Assembly: GCF_022921055.1 (NCBI RefSeq)
Contig: NZ_CP095063.1
Span: forward strand, 248,001 to 312,000
Origin: Hymenobacter volaticus
GTDB taxonomy: Bacteria; Bacteroidota; Bacteroidia; Cytophagales; Hymenobacteraceae
DNA length: 64,000 nt
Reading direction: 5' to 3'
The notes under the pieces are model-generated. The model searched no databases, was not told the origin of the DNA, and saw nothing but the letters and a program-made list of their open reading frames with translations. Both the position numbers and the translations under genes were made by a program. Below are positions 1 to 9,876 of the stretch, one piece after another; the first letter of the stretch is position 1, and every line of letters begins with the position of its first letter.

Positions 1-967
1 CGTACAGCAATTGCGCCAAGCTATCCAGATTATTTACGTGTCCTTCGGGCCAGATCATGCCGTGATTAATTTCGTTGCCAATCTGTACCATTTCCGGCTC
101 CGTCCCCTGGTTTTTTAGCTGCTGCATCACGTAGTGAGTATAGGTCTGCACCGAATCCTTCAAAGCAGAGAAATCTTTGCCGGCCCAGGCCACCGGTTTG
201 TTTTGCTGCTGCGGGTCGGCCCAATAGTCGCTGTAATGAAAATCGAGTAACAATTTCATGCCGGCAGCCTTTACCCGTTTGGCCATTTGCTTGGTATGGG
301 CTAAGTCACAAAAGCCGCTCTTGGGTGAATAGCCTTTGGGTTGGGCCGGGTTATTAAAAATTCGTAGCCGCACGTAGTTGAAGCCATGCTCCTTTAAGAT
401 GGCAATGGCATCTTTCTCTGTGCCTTGGTCGGTGAATTTTATGCCGCGGGCCTCCAGCTGGGGCAAAAAGGAAATATCGGCTCCCAGTATTTTATCGGTA
501 GTGGTTATGGCCTTATAACGGTCGTTGGTTACGAGGTGGGGCTTGCCCGGCCGAATCATATGTATTTCGGTGGCACCCACGGTTAAACTATCGGCTTTCG
601 CTTGAAATTTTATAGGAGTGCGGGTGGTACCGGCTTTTACAATAAGACGAGTTGTCCCACTTAAAGTGGTTTGCCAAGTGCTATCCGTTTTCTGCAGGCT
701 TCGCGCTTTGATTCCATTGATGCTGACAAGATGGGCGTCACCAACAAGTTTGTAGGTAACTGGTCTCGTAACGCCAGGTACCTCGTTTCCTTTGCTGTCA
801 ATAATCTTGGCCGTTATCAATACTTCGTCTTTCCCATTGGCCAACATGGTGGTTTTATAGGGAGTTACCTGTATTTCAGTTGGCTTAGCACCCTGGGCTT
901 GCCCATCGTTGGAAGAAACGATAAGCACCAGCCCGGTACTAGTTAGAAATTTAAAAAGATTGTTCAT
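1..967 (-). CDS. GH53 arabinogalactan endo-beta-1,4-galactanase, 3'-truncated by window edge
   Basis: Not closed in the window: it starts with ATG at 967 and reads without a stop to base 2 (322 codons). Residues 1-25 are a secretion signal ending near DGQAQG. Residues about 28-115 form an Ig-like beta domain (KTTMLANGKDEVLITAKI, then DSKGNEVPGV) of the type often joined to Bacteroidota glycosidases. From about residue 150 the chain is GH53-like: GADISFLPQLEARG, NYVRLRIFNNP, LLLDFHYSDYWADP, and QIGNEINHGMIWPEG, where the Glu of GNE is the family acid/base. GH53 enzymes cut beta-1,4-galactan of type I arabinogalactan; the signal implies export. The nucleophile region lies outside the window. 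Family call is firm; the exact substrate is inferred. Confidence 0.9.
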   Translation of the reverse strand, partial: MNNLFKFLTSTGLVLIVSSNDGQAQGAKPTEIQVTPYKTTMLANGKDEVLITAKIIDSKGNEVPGVTRPVTYKLVGDAHLVSINGIKARSLQKTDSTWQTTLSGTTRLIVKAGTTRTPIKFQAKADSLTVGATEIHMIRPGKPHLVTNDRYKAITTTDKILGADISFLPQLEARGIKFTDQGTEKDAIAILKEHGFNYVRLRIFNNPAQPKGYSPKSGFCDLAHTKQMAKRVKAAGMKLLLDFHYSDYWADPQQQNKPVAWAGKDFSALKDSVQTYTHYVMQQLKNQGTEPEMVQIGNEINHGMIWPEGHVNNLDSLAQLLY

Positions 968-1442
968 CGGCGCGCGCTACTTAGGGCCACTAGTAATTCC
1001 AAGGGCTGAGGCAAGCAAAGGTTAACAAAGTAGTCAACATAGCGAGACGAAGTCGTGGATAGACGTCCGTGAAGTCTCTATGATCGAAAAACGGCGCACA
1101 GTGAGCAACTGAGCATAGAGGATGGCTTGCGAAACGCAGAGCTATGCCCCAGCGGCCAGTCCGTACGTGACCCTTACTGCGAAAGTATTGCGGCACTCTT
1201 AACTTCTTGGTGTCAACCCCCTTGGTAGTAGAAGCTGCCCACCGTACGAAGGAGTGACTAAAGCAGGTCGCTCAATGAAAGCCCACTTTGCGCAGGCCTT
1301 TCTGCGGATTACCCGTGCTGCTTTGGGCCGGAAGGCACGGTAAAGATTGTGAGGTGACGCCGCACGCGTCGATTAACGTTTGGCCCTAGAAAACGGCGGA
1401 CGCCCTTCGCTGGGCTAGCTCCCTTCCTCCAAAGCCAGCCGC
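968..1442. other. Intergenic stretch, no supported gene
   Basis: About 475 bases between the start of the GH53 gene and the end of the metallophosphoesterase gene. Short open frames are present but have no start context, family resemblance or sensible composition. Presumably holds the GH53 promoter, but I could not identify one. Confidence 0.5.
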
Positions 1443-2344
1443 TTAATACGTGACGTAGCGTTCCGTGAACTCACCCCCGGCGTACAGGTCGATCAACCCA
1501 TAGCCGGGAGCGGTTTCGCGCAGCTTACCTTTCCACCACGCTCCGCTGACAGCCCCGTTGCAGAGATAGGTGATGTCATTGTAGACCACTTTGTCGCGCA
1601 GGTGCAGGTGCCCGCTCAAACAGAGTTTAACTTGCGGATGCTGGTAGAAAAGGTTGATTATTTTCGCCGTATCGGTGTGCATGTCGCCCCGAGCATCTGC
1701 CAGCGGTTCACGATGTCGTCCTGAATCATGAGGCTCGCGGTTAAAATTGGAATATGGGAGAGCACCAGAACCGGTGTGGTGCGGGGGGTGGCGGCAAGTT
1801 CCGCTGCCAACCAGGAGAATTGTGCCTCACCTAACTTGCCAATGTACCAGGTCTGGTCAATATCAAGATGCACGCTGTCGAGCACGATAAACTTCCAGCC
1901 ACTTTGGGTGAAGCTGTAGTAGGGTTTACCTAAGTGGAGCTGATCGAGGGCGTATTGTTTGCCGTAGGTGGCTTGCCCTTGACTGTTTTCGTACCACCAG
2001 ATGTCATGGTTACCCAAGCAATACTTTACCGGCACGCTGCACTCGGCCTGTTGAAGCTTACGCGTCAACTGCCACTGCTCGTTGATCGAACTCAGGTTCT
2101 CCTTGTTCATATCGAAGACAATATCGCCTCCGTTCAAAATAAGATCGACTTTGGGGGTTTGCTGCTGCACATGGTGCAGGCACTGCACGAACTTGGCCGG
2201 GGCGCCGAACTCGTCTTTGAGGTGAATATCGGTTAAATGGGCAATCCGTAACACCGGTTGCTGGGCGGCAGGGGTCGGGTTAGAATGGATAGCAGGGGCA
2301 GCTAGCATGCCTCCCAGGCTTTTCAGGGCAACTCTTCTTTCCAT
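1443..2344 (-). CDS. Secreted metallophosphoesterase (frame broken at 1687-1690)
   Basis: Calcineurin-like phosphoesterase that would hydrolyse phosphoesters with a dinuclear metal centre. The ATG at 2344 gives MERRVALKSLGG, a twin-arginine-like export signal; a start eight codons upstream is less likely. Metal-binding motifs appear in family order: LTDIH, LNGGD, GNHD, LSHIP, and, only after the frame break, SGHLH. The two halves lie in different frames; adding one base to the GGGG run (CCCC at 1687-1690 on the plus strand) joins WQMLG to GDMHTDTAKI and gives about 300 residues, normal for the family. Physiological substrate unknown. Confidence 0.85.
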
Positions 2345-2442
2345 GAGGCAGCGGATAACTATAGGCAAATGGCCTAAGCCTTAAGCAAACATAGTCGACA
2401 AACGCTATATGGTTTGAGGCCATCGGATAAGGACATCATAAA

Positions 2443-2495
2443 GGCCGGTTAGTTGGTTATCTCCTTCAAGCAAGAAGATAACCAACTAATCGGCC
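2443..2495 (-). terminator. Long hairpin downstream of the 2535-3118 gene
   Basis: Arms 2443-2462 and 2476-2495 form a 20-bp stem with a single G-T mismatch and a 13-base loop. It lies 40 bases past the stop of the minus-strand gene at 2535 and upstream of the metallophosphoesterase start, so it probably ends that transcript. No T-run follows directly. Confidence 0.65.
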
Positions 2496-2534
2496 CACAC
2501 TGTCTGCCGGTAAAGTGACCAGCGTTCTGGTTTG

Positions 2535-3118
2535 CTAAGCTGCCGCTGCTTTGCGGCGTTCGGCTTCGGCCTTGACGGCAGCCTTAAAGCCCTCATGGCC
2601 GTGCAACTCCGTAAAGGCTTTCCAGACCGTGCCCGGGGCGTCCCCGTTACGCAAGCGAGTCAGGGCTTCGCTGAGTTGTTCGGGGGCGGCTTCGACTTCG
2701 GCCGGTGGGGCAGAGCGGCTGTTGCTTTTGCTTCGGCCGTCAATTGCTCGGATTCTTCCTCTCCGAAGAAGCCGTGTTGGTAGAGGCCCGTGAGCTTAAG
2801 CACCGCCCGGCTCAGGGCTCGCTTCTCGGCTGTCTCGGCAAAGTAGCTGTTCTTGCAGTTCTCGGGCACGGCGCTGCCGTAGGTCTCAACTGTGGCTTCG
2901 TCCATCGTGGCAACGGCTTTGATGACGGCGTACTTGGGTTCGAGCTTTAGGGCCTTGTAGCGCACCTGAATGCCATAGTGGGCTTGGACCTTCTCGATGC
3001 CGGAGCGGGTGAGGATGGTATAGTGCTGATGCTGAAACACATCTTCCTTAATCAGGCCGCACTCTTTGTAGAGGCTGTTGAGCTTGTCGGCTTTGGTGGC
3101 GGGGGCTGATTTAGCCAT
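2535..3118 (-). CDS. Conserved protein resembling phage/ICE recombination-associated proteins (frame broken at 2707-2710)
   Basis: The first 137 residues include AVIKAVATMDEATVETYG, KNSYFAETAEKRALSRAVL and LTGLYQHGFFGEEE. I associate this kind of sequence with Bacteroidota proteins of mobile elements that may relate to ERF/Rad52-type annealing proteins; this is recollection, not proof. The uninterrupted frame ends in a proline-rich tail at 2660. Adding one base to the GGGG run at 2707-2710 instead continues through APAEVEAAPEQLSEAL and TVWKAFTELHGHEGFKAAV to a stop at 2535, giving 194 residues with a plausible helical C terminus. No integrase or other phage gene lies nearby. Function unknown. 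Confidence 0.6.
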
Positions 3119-3502
3119 CGTAGTCTGGTGGGTATCGGGATAAGGAGAAGGAGCTTGCGTGGGCGCGGGGTGGCGTACTGCCTACGGGAGGCAGGTTGCG
3201 GCGTTGCCCTCCGAGCAGTAAACTAACAAAAACCAACGAGCCTGCCAGGCAGAGTAGAGGGAAACTCATTACCGCGGTAGGTTGTGCGGAAGCCCAAGAC
3301 GAATACGTTTTTTATTCTAGCAGAAGCGCCGCGGGAAATAAGCTAGTATATCGCTTAGGACAACGTCGTGTGGGCGGCGTTTATCATTCGCTCATCTTGC
3401 TCCTAACCATCTCGAAAGTCAGCCAAGGCTAGCATCTCAATTCTGGTTAGCTTAGCAAGCCCACCTTGTTCTATTTTCAGACCATTCTCTTCTGCCCGTT
3501 CC
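3119..3502. other. Divergent intergenic region, no gene
   Basis: 384 bases between the divergently oriented 2535-3118 gene and the GH92 gene. It must carry the promoters of both, but no clear TTG/TAnnTTTG pair stands out. Confidence 0.5.
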
Positions 3503-6500
3503 ATGGATACGACCCGCATGGCAAACACACTTTTTTGGTTGGTTTCACTGTTCCTTGACGCAGTAGCCCCTGCGCAGGCGCAGAAAATGGGGAAAGTCAT
3601 CTGGCAAGTAGGCAAGGCCGATCAAACTGGGGCGGAGTTTGCCTTGGCACCGAACGGCTTTCGGAAATTTGTGGGCCAGGATTTTGGCTACGAAGACAAG
3701 TTTTTCTTCGTTGGTGCTTCCAAAGAGCAGCAAGACTTTCCGTATGTGTTGCCCGGCCCGGTAGACACGTGGGGCGGTACCTGGAGCACGGCTGGCTGGC
3801 GCACCAATCAAGTGAACTTGGCTTTTACGCTTAAAGAAGTGCCGGCCGCCGGCAGCTATAAGTTGGTTGTTCGCCTGGCGGATTATGCAAAAACGTTTTT
3901 GCCACTCCTCAAAGTGAGTCTCAACAGCCAAGAAAACCTGATACAACTCACCGCCGTTGGCTTCGACGTTCGCCGACAACGGCAACCCACGATGACCGAA
4001 AAACTGGTCGATACGGCCGCTATTAGCGGCCGTTTAGTTGCTGCCACCCCGAAAACCATCGAAATTCCAATTCAACCGGGAGTACTGCAAAAAGGGGGCA
4101 ACTGCGTTACTATCTCGGTAACAGAAGGCTCCTGGATTCTCTTCGACCAAGTAAATCTGCTCGGTCCAGCGGGCGTGCGTGTACAAGCGCCTCAGCAGTT
4201 GTTTGTGCGCAGCGTCACCCCGGCTTCCTACGAACTGGCCGCTAACGGGCAGCGCCAGCAGCCATTGTTGGTGAGCGTAGAGCATATAAAAGGCACCCCC
4301 ACCCTGAGAGTGCAACTAGATAACCAAACCATTTTCCGCGAGACGGTAGAACAAGGAGCGTACGAGTTCGAAGCGCTGATGCCAGCCGTGACGACAAGCA
4401 AACAAAGTCGTTATACCATCCGCGAAAACGGGAAGATTATCCAGGAAGGCATAGTGAACCGTGCTCCCCAGCGCGTACAAACTCTGGCCGACTACGTCGA
4501 CACGCGGATGGGCACGGCCCATTCTAGGTGGATGATAGCGCCGGGGCCATGGATGCCCTTTAGCATGGTAAAAATGAGCCCCGATAACCAAAACAGTGGT
4601 TGGCAAGCCGGGTACCAGCCCACCTATGAGAGCGTGGGCACCTTCAGCCACGTCCACGAATGGACCATGGCCGGCCTCGGCATTTTTGCCACTAATGGCA
4701 AGCTTCAAACCACCATTGGCGATGAACGGCATTTGTCCGCCGGGTACCGCTCTCGGGTCAACAAAAAGACGGAACAAGCGCCGATTGGCTACTACAAGGT
4801 GGAGTTGGCCGATTATGGAATCAAGGCGGAAGTCACGGCCACCACTCGCTGTGGGTTTGAGCGGTTCACTTTTCCCACCGACCGCGACAGCGCCCGCGTA
4901 TTGCTGGATTTCCATATCCCGGCTGAGTACGACTATCAACTCAAGGAAGTGAAGGTGACCAAAGTCAGCGCCTACCGCATAGAAGGTGCTATTCACCAGT
5001 TTTCGCCCGGCGTGTGGAGCAACGATGCTTCGCAGGACTACACGCTGCACTTCGTACTGGAATTTGATCAACCCATCAAACGGCTTGGCGGCTGGCTAGA
5101 CGACCGGAGGCAGTACGGCGATACTTTCGCCGCGAAAGACGTGAAAGAAGCCGGCTTGTTCGCTGAATTTGATGCGGCGCAACACCCGGTGGTGCAGGTG
5201 CGGTCTGGCCTCTCGCTGGTTAGCATTGCGAATGCTCAGCAAAACCTGCAAATGGAAGTAATAAAGCCCTTTGGTTGGCGCTTCGAAGCCGTCCGCCAGC
5301 ATCAACTCGATACGTGGAACGAGCTATTCAACCGCGTGCGCATCACGACCACTAATCGTCTGGAAAAGAAGCGTTTCTACAACGCCTTGTACCGGTCCAT
5401 TTGCAGCCGCAACACCTGGAGCGATACCAATGGCGAGTGGCGCGGCACCGATGGTCAGGTACACCAACTACCGCACCAAGACGACGTAGCGCTCGGGTGC
5501 GATGCCTTCTGGAACACGTTCTGGAACCTGAACCAAGTGTGGAATCTAGTCACGCCGGAGTGGAGCAGCCGGTGGGTACGGTCACAATTGGCGCTTTACG
5601 ATGCGTATGGTTGGCTGGCCAAGGGTCCGGCCGGCATGAATTACGTTCCGGTGATGGTGGCCGAACACGAAATTCCGCAGATGGTAGCGGCCTACCACAT
5701 GGGTATCCGTGACTTTGATGCCAACAAGGTGCTGGCGGCGGCCATCAAAATGCAAACGACGCCGGCGCAGAAAGTCTTCACGGGTTTTGCGGGCAACCGG
5801 GATTTAGTTGCCTACGAGCGCTACCACTACGTGCCCGCGGACAAAGGCCGCTTTTCCAATTCTCTGGAATATTCATTTGATGATTGGACAGTAGGACAGT
5901 TAGCTAAATCGCTGAATAAACCCGACGTGTACCAGAAATTTAATGCGCGCGGGTATTGGTGGCAAAACACGATAGACAGCACCGGCTTTAGCCACTTGCG
6001 ATTGAGTGATGGCAAGTGGACCACCGGATTTGACCCGTTCCGCAGCGGTGCCAACGAGGAGTACGTGGAAGGCAATGCCTGGCAATTAACGTTCTTCGTA
6101 CCACAAGACGTGCGCGCGTTGATCGACAAAGTAGGCCGAAAAGCCTTTGTTGAGCGTTTGGAGTGGGGCTTCCAAGAAAGCGAGCCGTGGCGCTACAATG
6201 GCCTAAACGACCAGTACTGGAATTACCCAGTGGTGCAGGGTAATCAGCAATCCATGCACTTCGCTTTCCTATTTAACTGGGCAGGCAAACCGTGGTCCAC
6301 TCAAAAATGGAGCCGTTCCATCATCGACCGGTATTATGGCTTCGGCGAGAGCAACGCGTACTTAGGCGACGAAGACCAGGGGCAAATGAGTGCGTGGCTG
6401 GTGATGGCCGCAATGGGCTTGTTTCAAACGGACGGTGGTAGCAATGCCACGCCAGGATACGAGATTGGCAGTCCGCTGTATCCTAAAGTTGAAATCGAGT

Positions 6501-6709
6501 TAGGTCACCGCTTTGGGCGAGGCAAGAAGTTTACCATCGAAGCGAAAGGAGTTTCCCGCCGCAACTTATACGTGCAGGCCGCTACGCTCAACGGCAAGCC
6601 ATTGACCTCCTTCCAGTTTCCGGCAACTGAACTGCTACAAGGTGGCTCGCTAGTACTCACCATGGGCCCGCGGCCCAATGAGTTGTGGGGAATAGTGCCC
6701 AACAAGTAG
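3503..6709 (+). CDS. GH92 exo-alpha-mannosidase with N-terminal PL4-like beta domain
   Basis: GH92 enzymes are calcium-dependent inverting alpha-mannosidases acting on alpha-mannans or N-glycans. A signal peptide (MANTLFWLVSLFLDAVAPAQA; ATG at 3518 may be the true start) is followed at residues 30-205 by a domain beginning VIWQVGKADQTGAEFAL and containing DTWGGTWSTAGWRTNQVNL, resembling the lyase/carbohydrate-binding domain of PL4-type proteins. After a linker, GH92 starts near residue 325 (LADYVDTRMGT, GTFSHVHEW), with GCDAFWNTFWNLNQVWNLVTP, GPAGMNYVPVMVAEHEIPQM and the active-site segment GDEDQGQMSAWLVMAAMG. At 1068 residues it is about 300 longer than a plain GH92 because of the extra domain. 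The frame is intact. Mannosidase call firm; the N-terminal domain's role is inferred. Confidence 0.92.
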   Translation: MDTTRMANTLFWLVSLFLDAVAPAQAQKMGKVIWQVGKADQTGAEFALAPNGFRKFVGQDFGYEDKFFFVGASKEQQDFPYVLPGPVDTWGGTWSTAGWRTNQVNLAFTLKEVPAAGSYKLVVRLADYAKTFLPLLKVSLNSQENLIQLTAVGFDVRRQRQPTMTEKLVDTAAISGRLVAATPKTIEIPIQPGVLQKGGNCVTISVTEGSWILFDQVNLLGPAGVRVQAPQQLFVRSVTPASYELAANGQRQQPLLVSVEHIKGTPTLRVQLDNQTIFRETVEQGAYEFEALMPAVTTSKQSRYTIRENGKIIQEGIVNRAPQRVQTLADYVDTRMGTAHSRWMIAPGPWMPFSMVKMSPDNQNSGWQAGYQPTYESVGTFSHVHEWTMAGLGIFATNGKLQTTIGDERHLSAGYRSRVNKKTEQAPIGYYKVELADYGIKAEVTATTRCGFERFTFPTDRDSARVLLDFHIPAEYDYQLKEVKVTKVSAYRIEGAIHQFSPGVWSNDASQDYTLHFVLEFDQPIKRLGGWLDDRRQYGDTFAAKDVKEAGLFAEFDAAQHPVVQVRSGLSLVSIANAQQNLQMEVIKPFGWRFEAVRQHQLDTWNELFNRVRITTTNRLEKKRFYNALYRSICSRNTWSDTNGEWRGTDGQVHQLPHQDDVALGCDAFWNTFWNLNQVWNLVTPEWSSRWVRSQLALYDAYGWLAKGPAGMNYVPVMVAEHEIPQMVAAYHMGIRDFDANKVLAAAIKMQTTPAQKVFTGFAGNRDLVAYERYHYVPADKGRFSNSLEYSFDDWTVGQLAKSLNKPDVYQKFNARGYWWQNTIDSTGFSHLRLSDGKWTTGFDPFRSGANEEYVEGNAWQLTFFVPQDVRALIDKVGRKAFVERLEWGFQESEPWRYNGLNDQYWNYPVVQGNQQSMHFAFLFNWAGKPWSTQKWSRSIIDRYYGFGESNAYLGDEDQGQMSAWLVMAAMGLFQTDGGSNATPGYEIGSPLYPKVEIELGHRFGRGKKFTIEAKGVSRRNLYVQAATLNGKPLTSFQFPATELLQGGSLVLTMGPRPNELWGIVPNK

Positions 6710-6776
6710 GAGCTTTACGGAGTAGTTTACCCGTGAGAATACTCTATGAATTCCAGGCTTCGACTTGCGTTCTTTA

Positions 6777-6811
6777 CCCCGATAATCAGACACAACGGGA
6801 GTAAATCGGGG
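6777..6811. terminator. Possible weak terminator between convergent genes
   Basis: CCCCGAT at 6777-6783 and ATCGGGG at 6805-6811 can pair across a 21-base loop in the short gap between GH92 (plus) and the acyltransferase (minus). No T-run follows, so this is weak. Confidence 0.3.
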
Positions 6812-6819
6812 CTGAATTC

Positions 6820-8049
6820 CTACCCTTGCTGGCTACGGGTTGCGGGGAGTTGCCTACTCGCTTGATTTCCAGCCTTACCGATGTTGGCAACAATTTCACT
6901 CTGCCCGGCAACAACCGTTTTCTGCTTCATTCCAAACAAAACCCGGAGCACTGCTGAGTGGTAAATTATTGCGTATAAAAGCAAGGTACCGCCAAAGGTG
7001 CCCAGCGCGATGACCAAGAAGCTAACAGCGTTGGGGACCGACCATTGCAGCACGTAGTAGCCGAGCGCAATAAGCACTGTTTGGTGCAGAATATAGAACG
7101 GGTACACGGCCTCGTTGGCGCGCTGTAGCAGGGGGGAATTGCGGTTAAGATAGCGCCGACCAAATCCAACGCAAATCAGGATCCAGCACCAGCAGTTGAT
7201 GCCTTGCACGGCCCGCTTGATTGCTCCGCCCAAGAGGGGGTAGTAATAATCGTCGCCCCAATAATTAAAGCTGAAGGCGGCCAAGCCTAGTAGCAGAAAT
7301 AGGTAGCGCTGCCGCTCGGCTGCCTGCCAGAAGCCCGACAAAGGACCAAGCAAATAGCCGTAGCTGAAGAGCGTGAGATAGAAGGAAAAGTTAAACCAGT
7401 CCGAAATCAAATTGCGGTTATCGGCCCAGTAAGGCCGTAAAACGAGTTGGATAAAGACGAGCGGCAGCGCGAACAGTAGCAGGCGGCCCGGTCGCTGCAG
7501 CCACTGGTTTAGGAAAGTAAGCGCGCCTTGGGCGGCCGGCTTGCGCAGCTGCAGAAACAAGGGTAAGCTCACCAGCGAGAAAACCAGTAGGTAGGCAATA
7601 AACCAAAGGTGGTTCCAAGTGAAATTGCCGTGCGGATATACCCCTTCAAAGTAATGAGGGTAAAAATCGAGCAAGGAGCTATAGGTTGCGCCTTGCGTTA
7701 GCCGCTCGTAGTACACCTGCGGCACGACCACGACCACCATCCCGAAGGCGAGCGGCAAAAGCAGGCGCAGCAGCCGCTCGCGTACAAATTGGCTTGCAGT
7801 GCGGCGGCCGAGGGCGAAGGTGACGCCGACCCCGGAAATTACAAATAGCAGGGGCATCCGCCACTGGTTCAGGAAAACCATCGGCAACACCAAACCCGCA
7901 CTCTTCGTCGAACTCTGGATATGGAAGTCCCAGCCGACGAAAATCATACCTGTATGATAGAAAATCAGCAAGGAGAAGGCGAGCACCCGGAGCCAATCAA
8001 GGTCATAGCGGCGAAGGGTGGGAGGAGGGTAAGCAGGAACGGAGTACAT
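6820..8049 (-). CDS. Membrane acyltransferase, acyltransferase-3 family
   Basis: Integral membrane protein of about 409 residues with roughly ten hydrophobic segments. It starts well with MYSVPAYPPPTLRRYDLDWLRVLAF; the open frame extends upstream to 8115 but that leader looks spurious. Family hallmarks: RYDLDWLRVLAFSLLIFYHTG, with the conserved His of the first helix, and QWRMPLLFVISGVGVTFALG. Members O-acylate sugars of surface polysaccharides, peptidoglycan or periplasmic glucans; the substrate here cannot be read from sequence. It stands alone, convergent with GH92 and downstream of the AraC-type regulator, which could control it. Confidence 0.85.
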   Translation of the reverse strand: MYSVPAYPPPTLRRYDLDWLRVLAFSLLIFYHTGMIFVGWDFHIQSSTKSAGLVLPMVFLNQWRMPLLFVISGVGVTFALGRRTASQFVRERLLRLLLPLAFGMVVVVVPQVYYERLTQGATYSSLLDFYPHYFEGVYPHGNFTWNHLWFIAYLLVFSLVSLPLFLQLRKPAAQGALTFLNQWLQRPGRLLLFALPLVFIQLVLRPYWADNRNLISDWFNFSFYLTLFSYGYLLGPLSGFWQAAERQRYLFLLLGLAAFSFNYWGDDYYYPLLGGAIKRAVQGINCWCWILICVGFGRRYLNRNSPLLQRANEAVYPFYILHQTVLIALGYYVLQWSVPNAVSFLVIALGTFGGTLLLYAIIYHSAVLRVLFGMKQKTVVAGQSEIVANIGKAGNQASRQLPATRSQQG

Positions 8050-8177
8050 AGTCAGTAGGGCCGTAAGTGAAACAAGGCCCAAACCTACTTGTAGCTCTTT
8101 TCTTTGGCGACACACCTTGCCAACCAGGCGGACTACCTTGCGAATCCGGACGCGGCGGCGTCTGTCATCCTGCCTTT

Positions 8178-9384
8178 TTATTGCGCTAAGGCGCTTTTTC
8201 GGAACTGCGACGGTGTAGTCTGAGTGCTCTTTTTGAAAGCGGCGTTGAACGCGGACTTCGAATTGAAGCCGGCCGCAAACCCGATTTCCTCTAGCTTTAG
8301 GTGCGCAGTATCGGGACTTTGGAGCTGGCGTTTCACTTCCTCGATGCGGTAAGTATTGATGAAATCAAAGAAGTTTTGTTGGCACTGCTCGTTGATAACC
8401 TGCGAGAGGTGGTGCGGGGGTAGGTGCAGGTCAGTGGCCAACTCGGCTAGTGACAAGTCGGGACGGCGGTAGGGTGTGGAAGCCGTCATCAGGGTACGGA
8501 GGCGAAGCAGAATGTCGGTGGTCGCCTCGGAACTCAAAGCGGTTTTCTCATATTTCTTGCGCGGGGCCGCGGGCTCTGTTGCTGATTCTTCGGGGGGAGC
8601 CTGCAAGGTCAGCAGCGTGGATCGACTGATGGCCCGGCCGCTCATGCCGTAAAACAGTAAAGAAATAAGCAGGGCCACCCACACATCGCCCGCATCGTTG
8701 ACATCGCCGGTGGAGAAGTGATAATAGGTGGTTGTCGCCACGTACACGAGCAGCAACAGGCCAAGCCCCAGGCCTAAGCGCTTAAGCCAGCCGAGGGCGG
8801 GTGCCCCATGGGTGGGGCGGGCGGCCTGCTGTTGCTGATAAGTGAGCAACAGGCGCAACTGAAGCCCCCGTAGAGCAGGAGGTAGCCACCCAGCACAATG
8901 TAGAAAGCGGCGTAGAACTGGGTGTAAGTGGCAAACCACCAGAAGTTATGCAGCGCCTCGGGAGCGGCGGGGTGAGGTTGGTGAAACGATTCGGCGACGG
9001 TGCGCAGCTTCCAGGCATTGCTCTGGGCAAAGAAAGGCACCAAGTAGACGGTGTGCGCCACGGCGGGTAGAAATAGCAACAGGTAGCGCGGCCGCCAGCG
9101 AAATGCGGGCTTGATCAGGCTGCGGGCATAGAGGTAGAGCAGGGGCGATACCACAAAATTGAGTGGCTCGGTAAGGCTCACGAAAAAGGGCACCAACTGG
9201 ATGTAGCCGGAGTAGCACAAAAGAATCTCGACAACCAGTAAGGCCAGGCAAAACACCGCTAGCCCAACAGGCGGTTGCTAAGCCGCTCTCCTTGGGACGA
9301 AAAAAAGAACATCCCACTTAAGAACAGTCCCTGCGCGGCCCCGAGGAGAATCACAATTGACCATATATTGAGAAAGGGAGACAT
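8178..9384 (-). CDS. Membrane-anchored AraC-family regulator (two frame breaks)
   Basis: Repaired, this is a 402-residue protein: a membrane N-terminal half and a C-terminal AraC-type DNA-binding domain. ATG at 9384 gives MSPFLNIWSIVILLGAAQG. Single missing bases at 9263-9265 (CCC) and 8875-8879 (CCCCC) split it into three frames; with them restored, about seven hydrophobic helices read continuously (LGLAVFCLALLVVEILL, FYIVLGGYLLLY, LGLGLGLLLLVYVATT). The DNA-binding part is clear: LSLAELATDLHLPPHHLSQV, then LEEIGFAAGFNSKSAFNAAF. Such proteins are common in Bacteroidota and presumably couple a membrane signal to transcription. Ligand and targets unknown; the acyltransferase just downstream is a candidate. 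Confidence 0.82.
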
Positions 9385-9876
9385 ACACCAGCAGAGCAAG
9401 AAAATCGACCGCAGGTATGCGGTCGGGCAGCAAAGAATAAACCGCGGAGGCGAGGGTCAAGCAAGCTAAATTTAAAAGTAATTCAGATTTCCCATGTCAG
9501 CTCCAGCCGATCTGCTTGCCTACTAACCACCCAGGTCGGGCGCCACTCGTCTCGCCCATAGTAGCCTAATAGCGCAAGTCAATTCTTCGTCCTCGCATGA
9601 GTAGCCTTTTCGTACTACCATTACCGGCACTCACTGACCGCTGCAAAGAAAAGCGGATAGAGACTTACCTCTTTGGCGGCAAAGGGGTTGACCATTTAGG
9701 CTTGCTCGACAGGCAACGGCTCGAAGCACAGTGAAAGCAGGCACCCCGCAGATACCAATGCCTTTGACAAATCAAATGGTAACATGCGGCAATACCCAAG
9801 CAAGAAGCCACTTAGTCTTAGGCAACGGGAAGTATTGCCTACTTCAAGGTCCGGCAACTGCGCATTATAACGAAGG
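9385..9876. other. Intergenic stretch, no supported gene
   Basis: About 490 bases between the AraC regulator start and the GH18 stop. I see no convincing open frame, strong hairpin or promoter motif. Confidence 0.5.

Noticed and set aside
4316..5071. Long minus-strand open frame inside the GH92 gene
   Set aside because: Antisense shadow of a strongly conserved coding sequence; no family resemblance.
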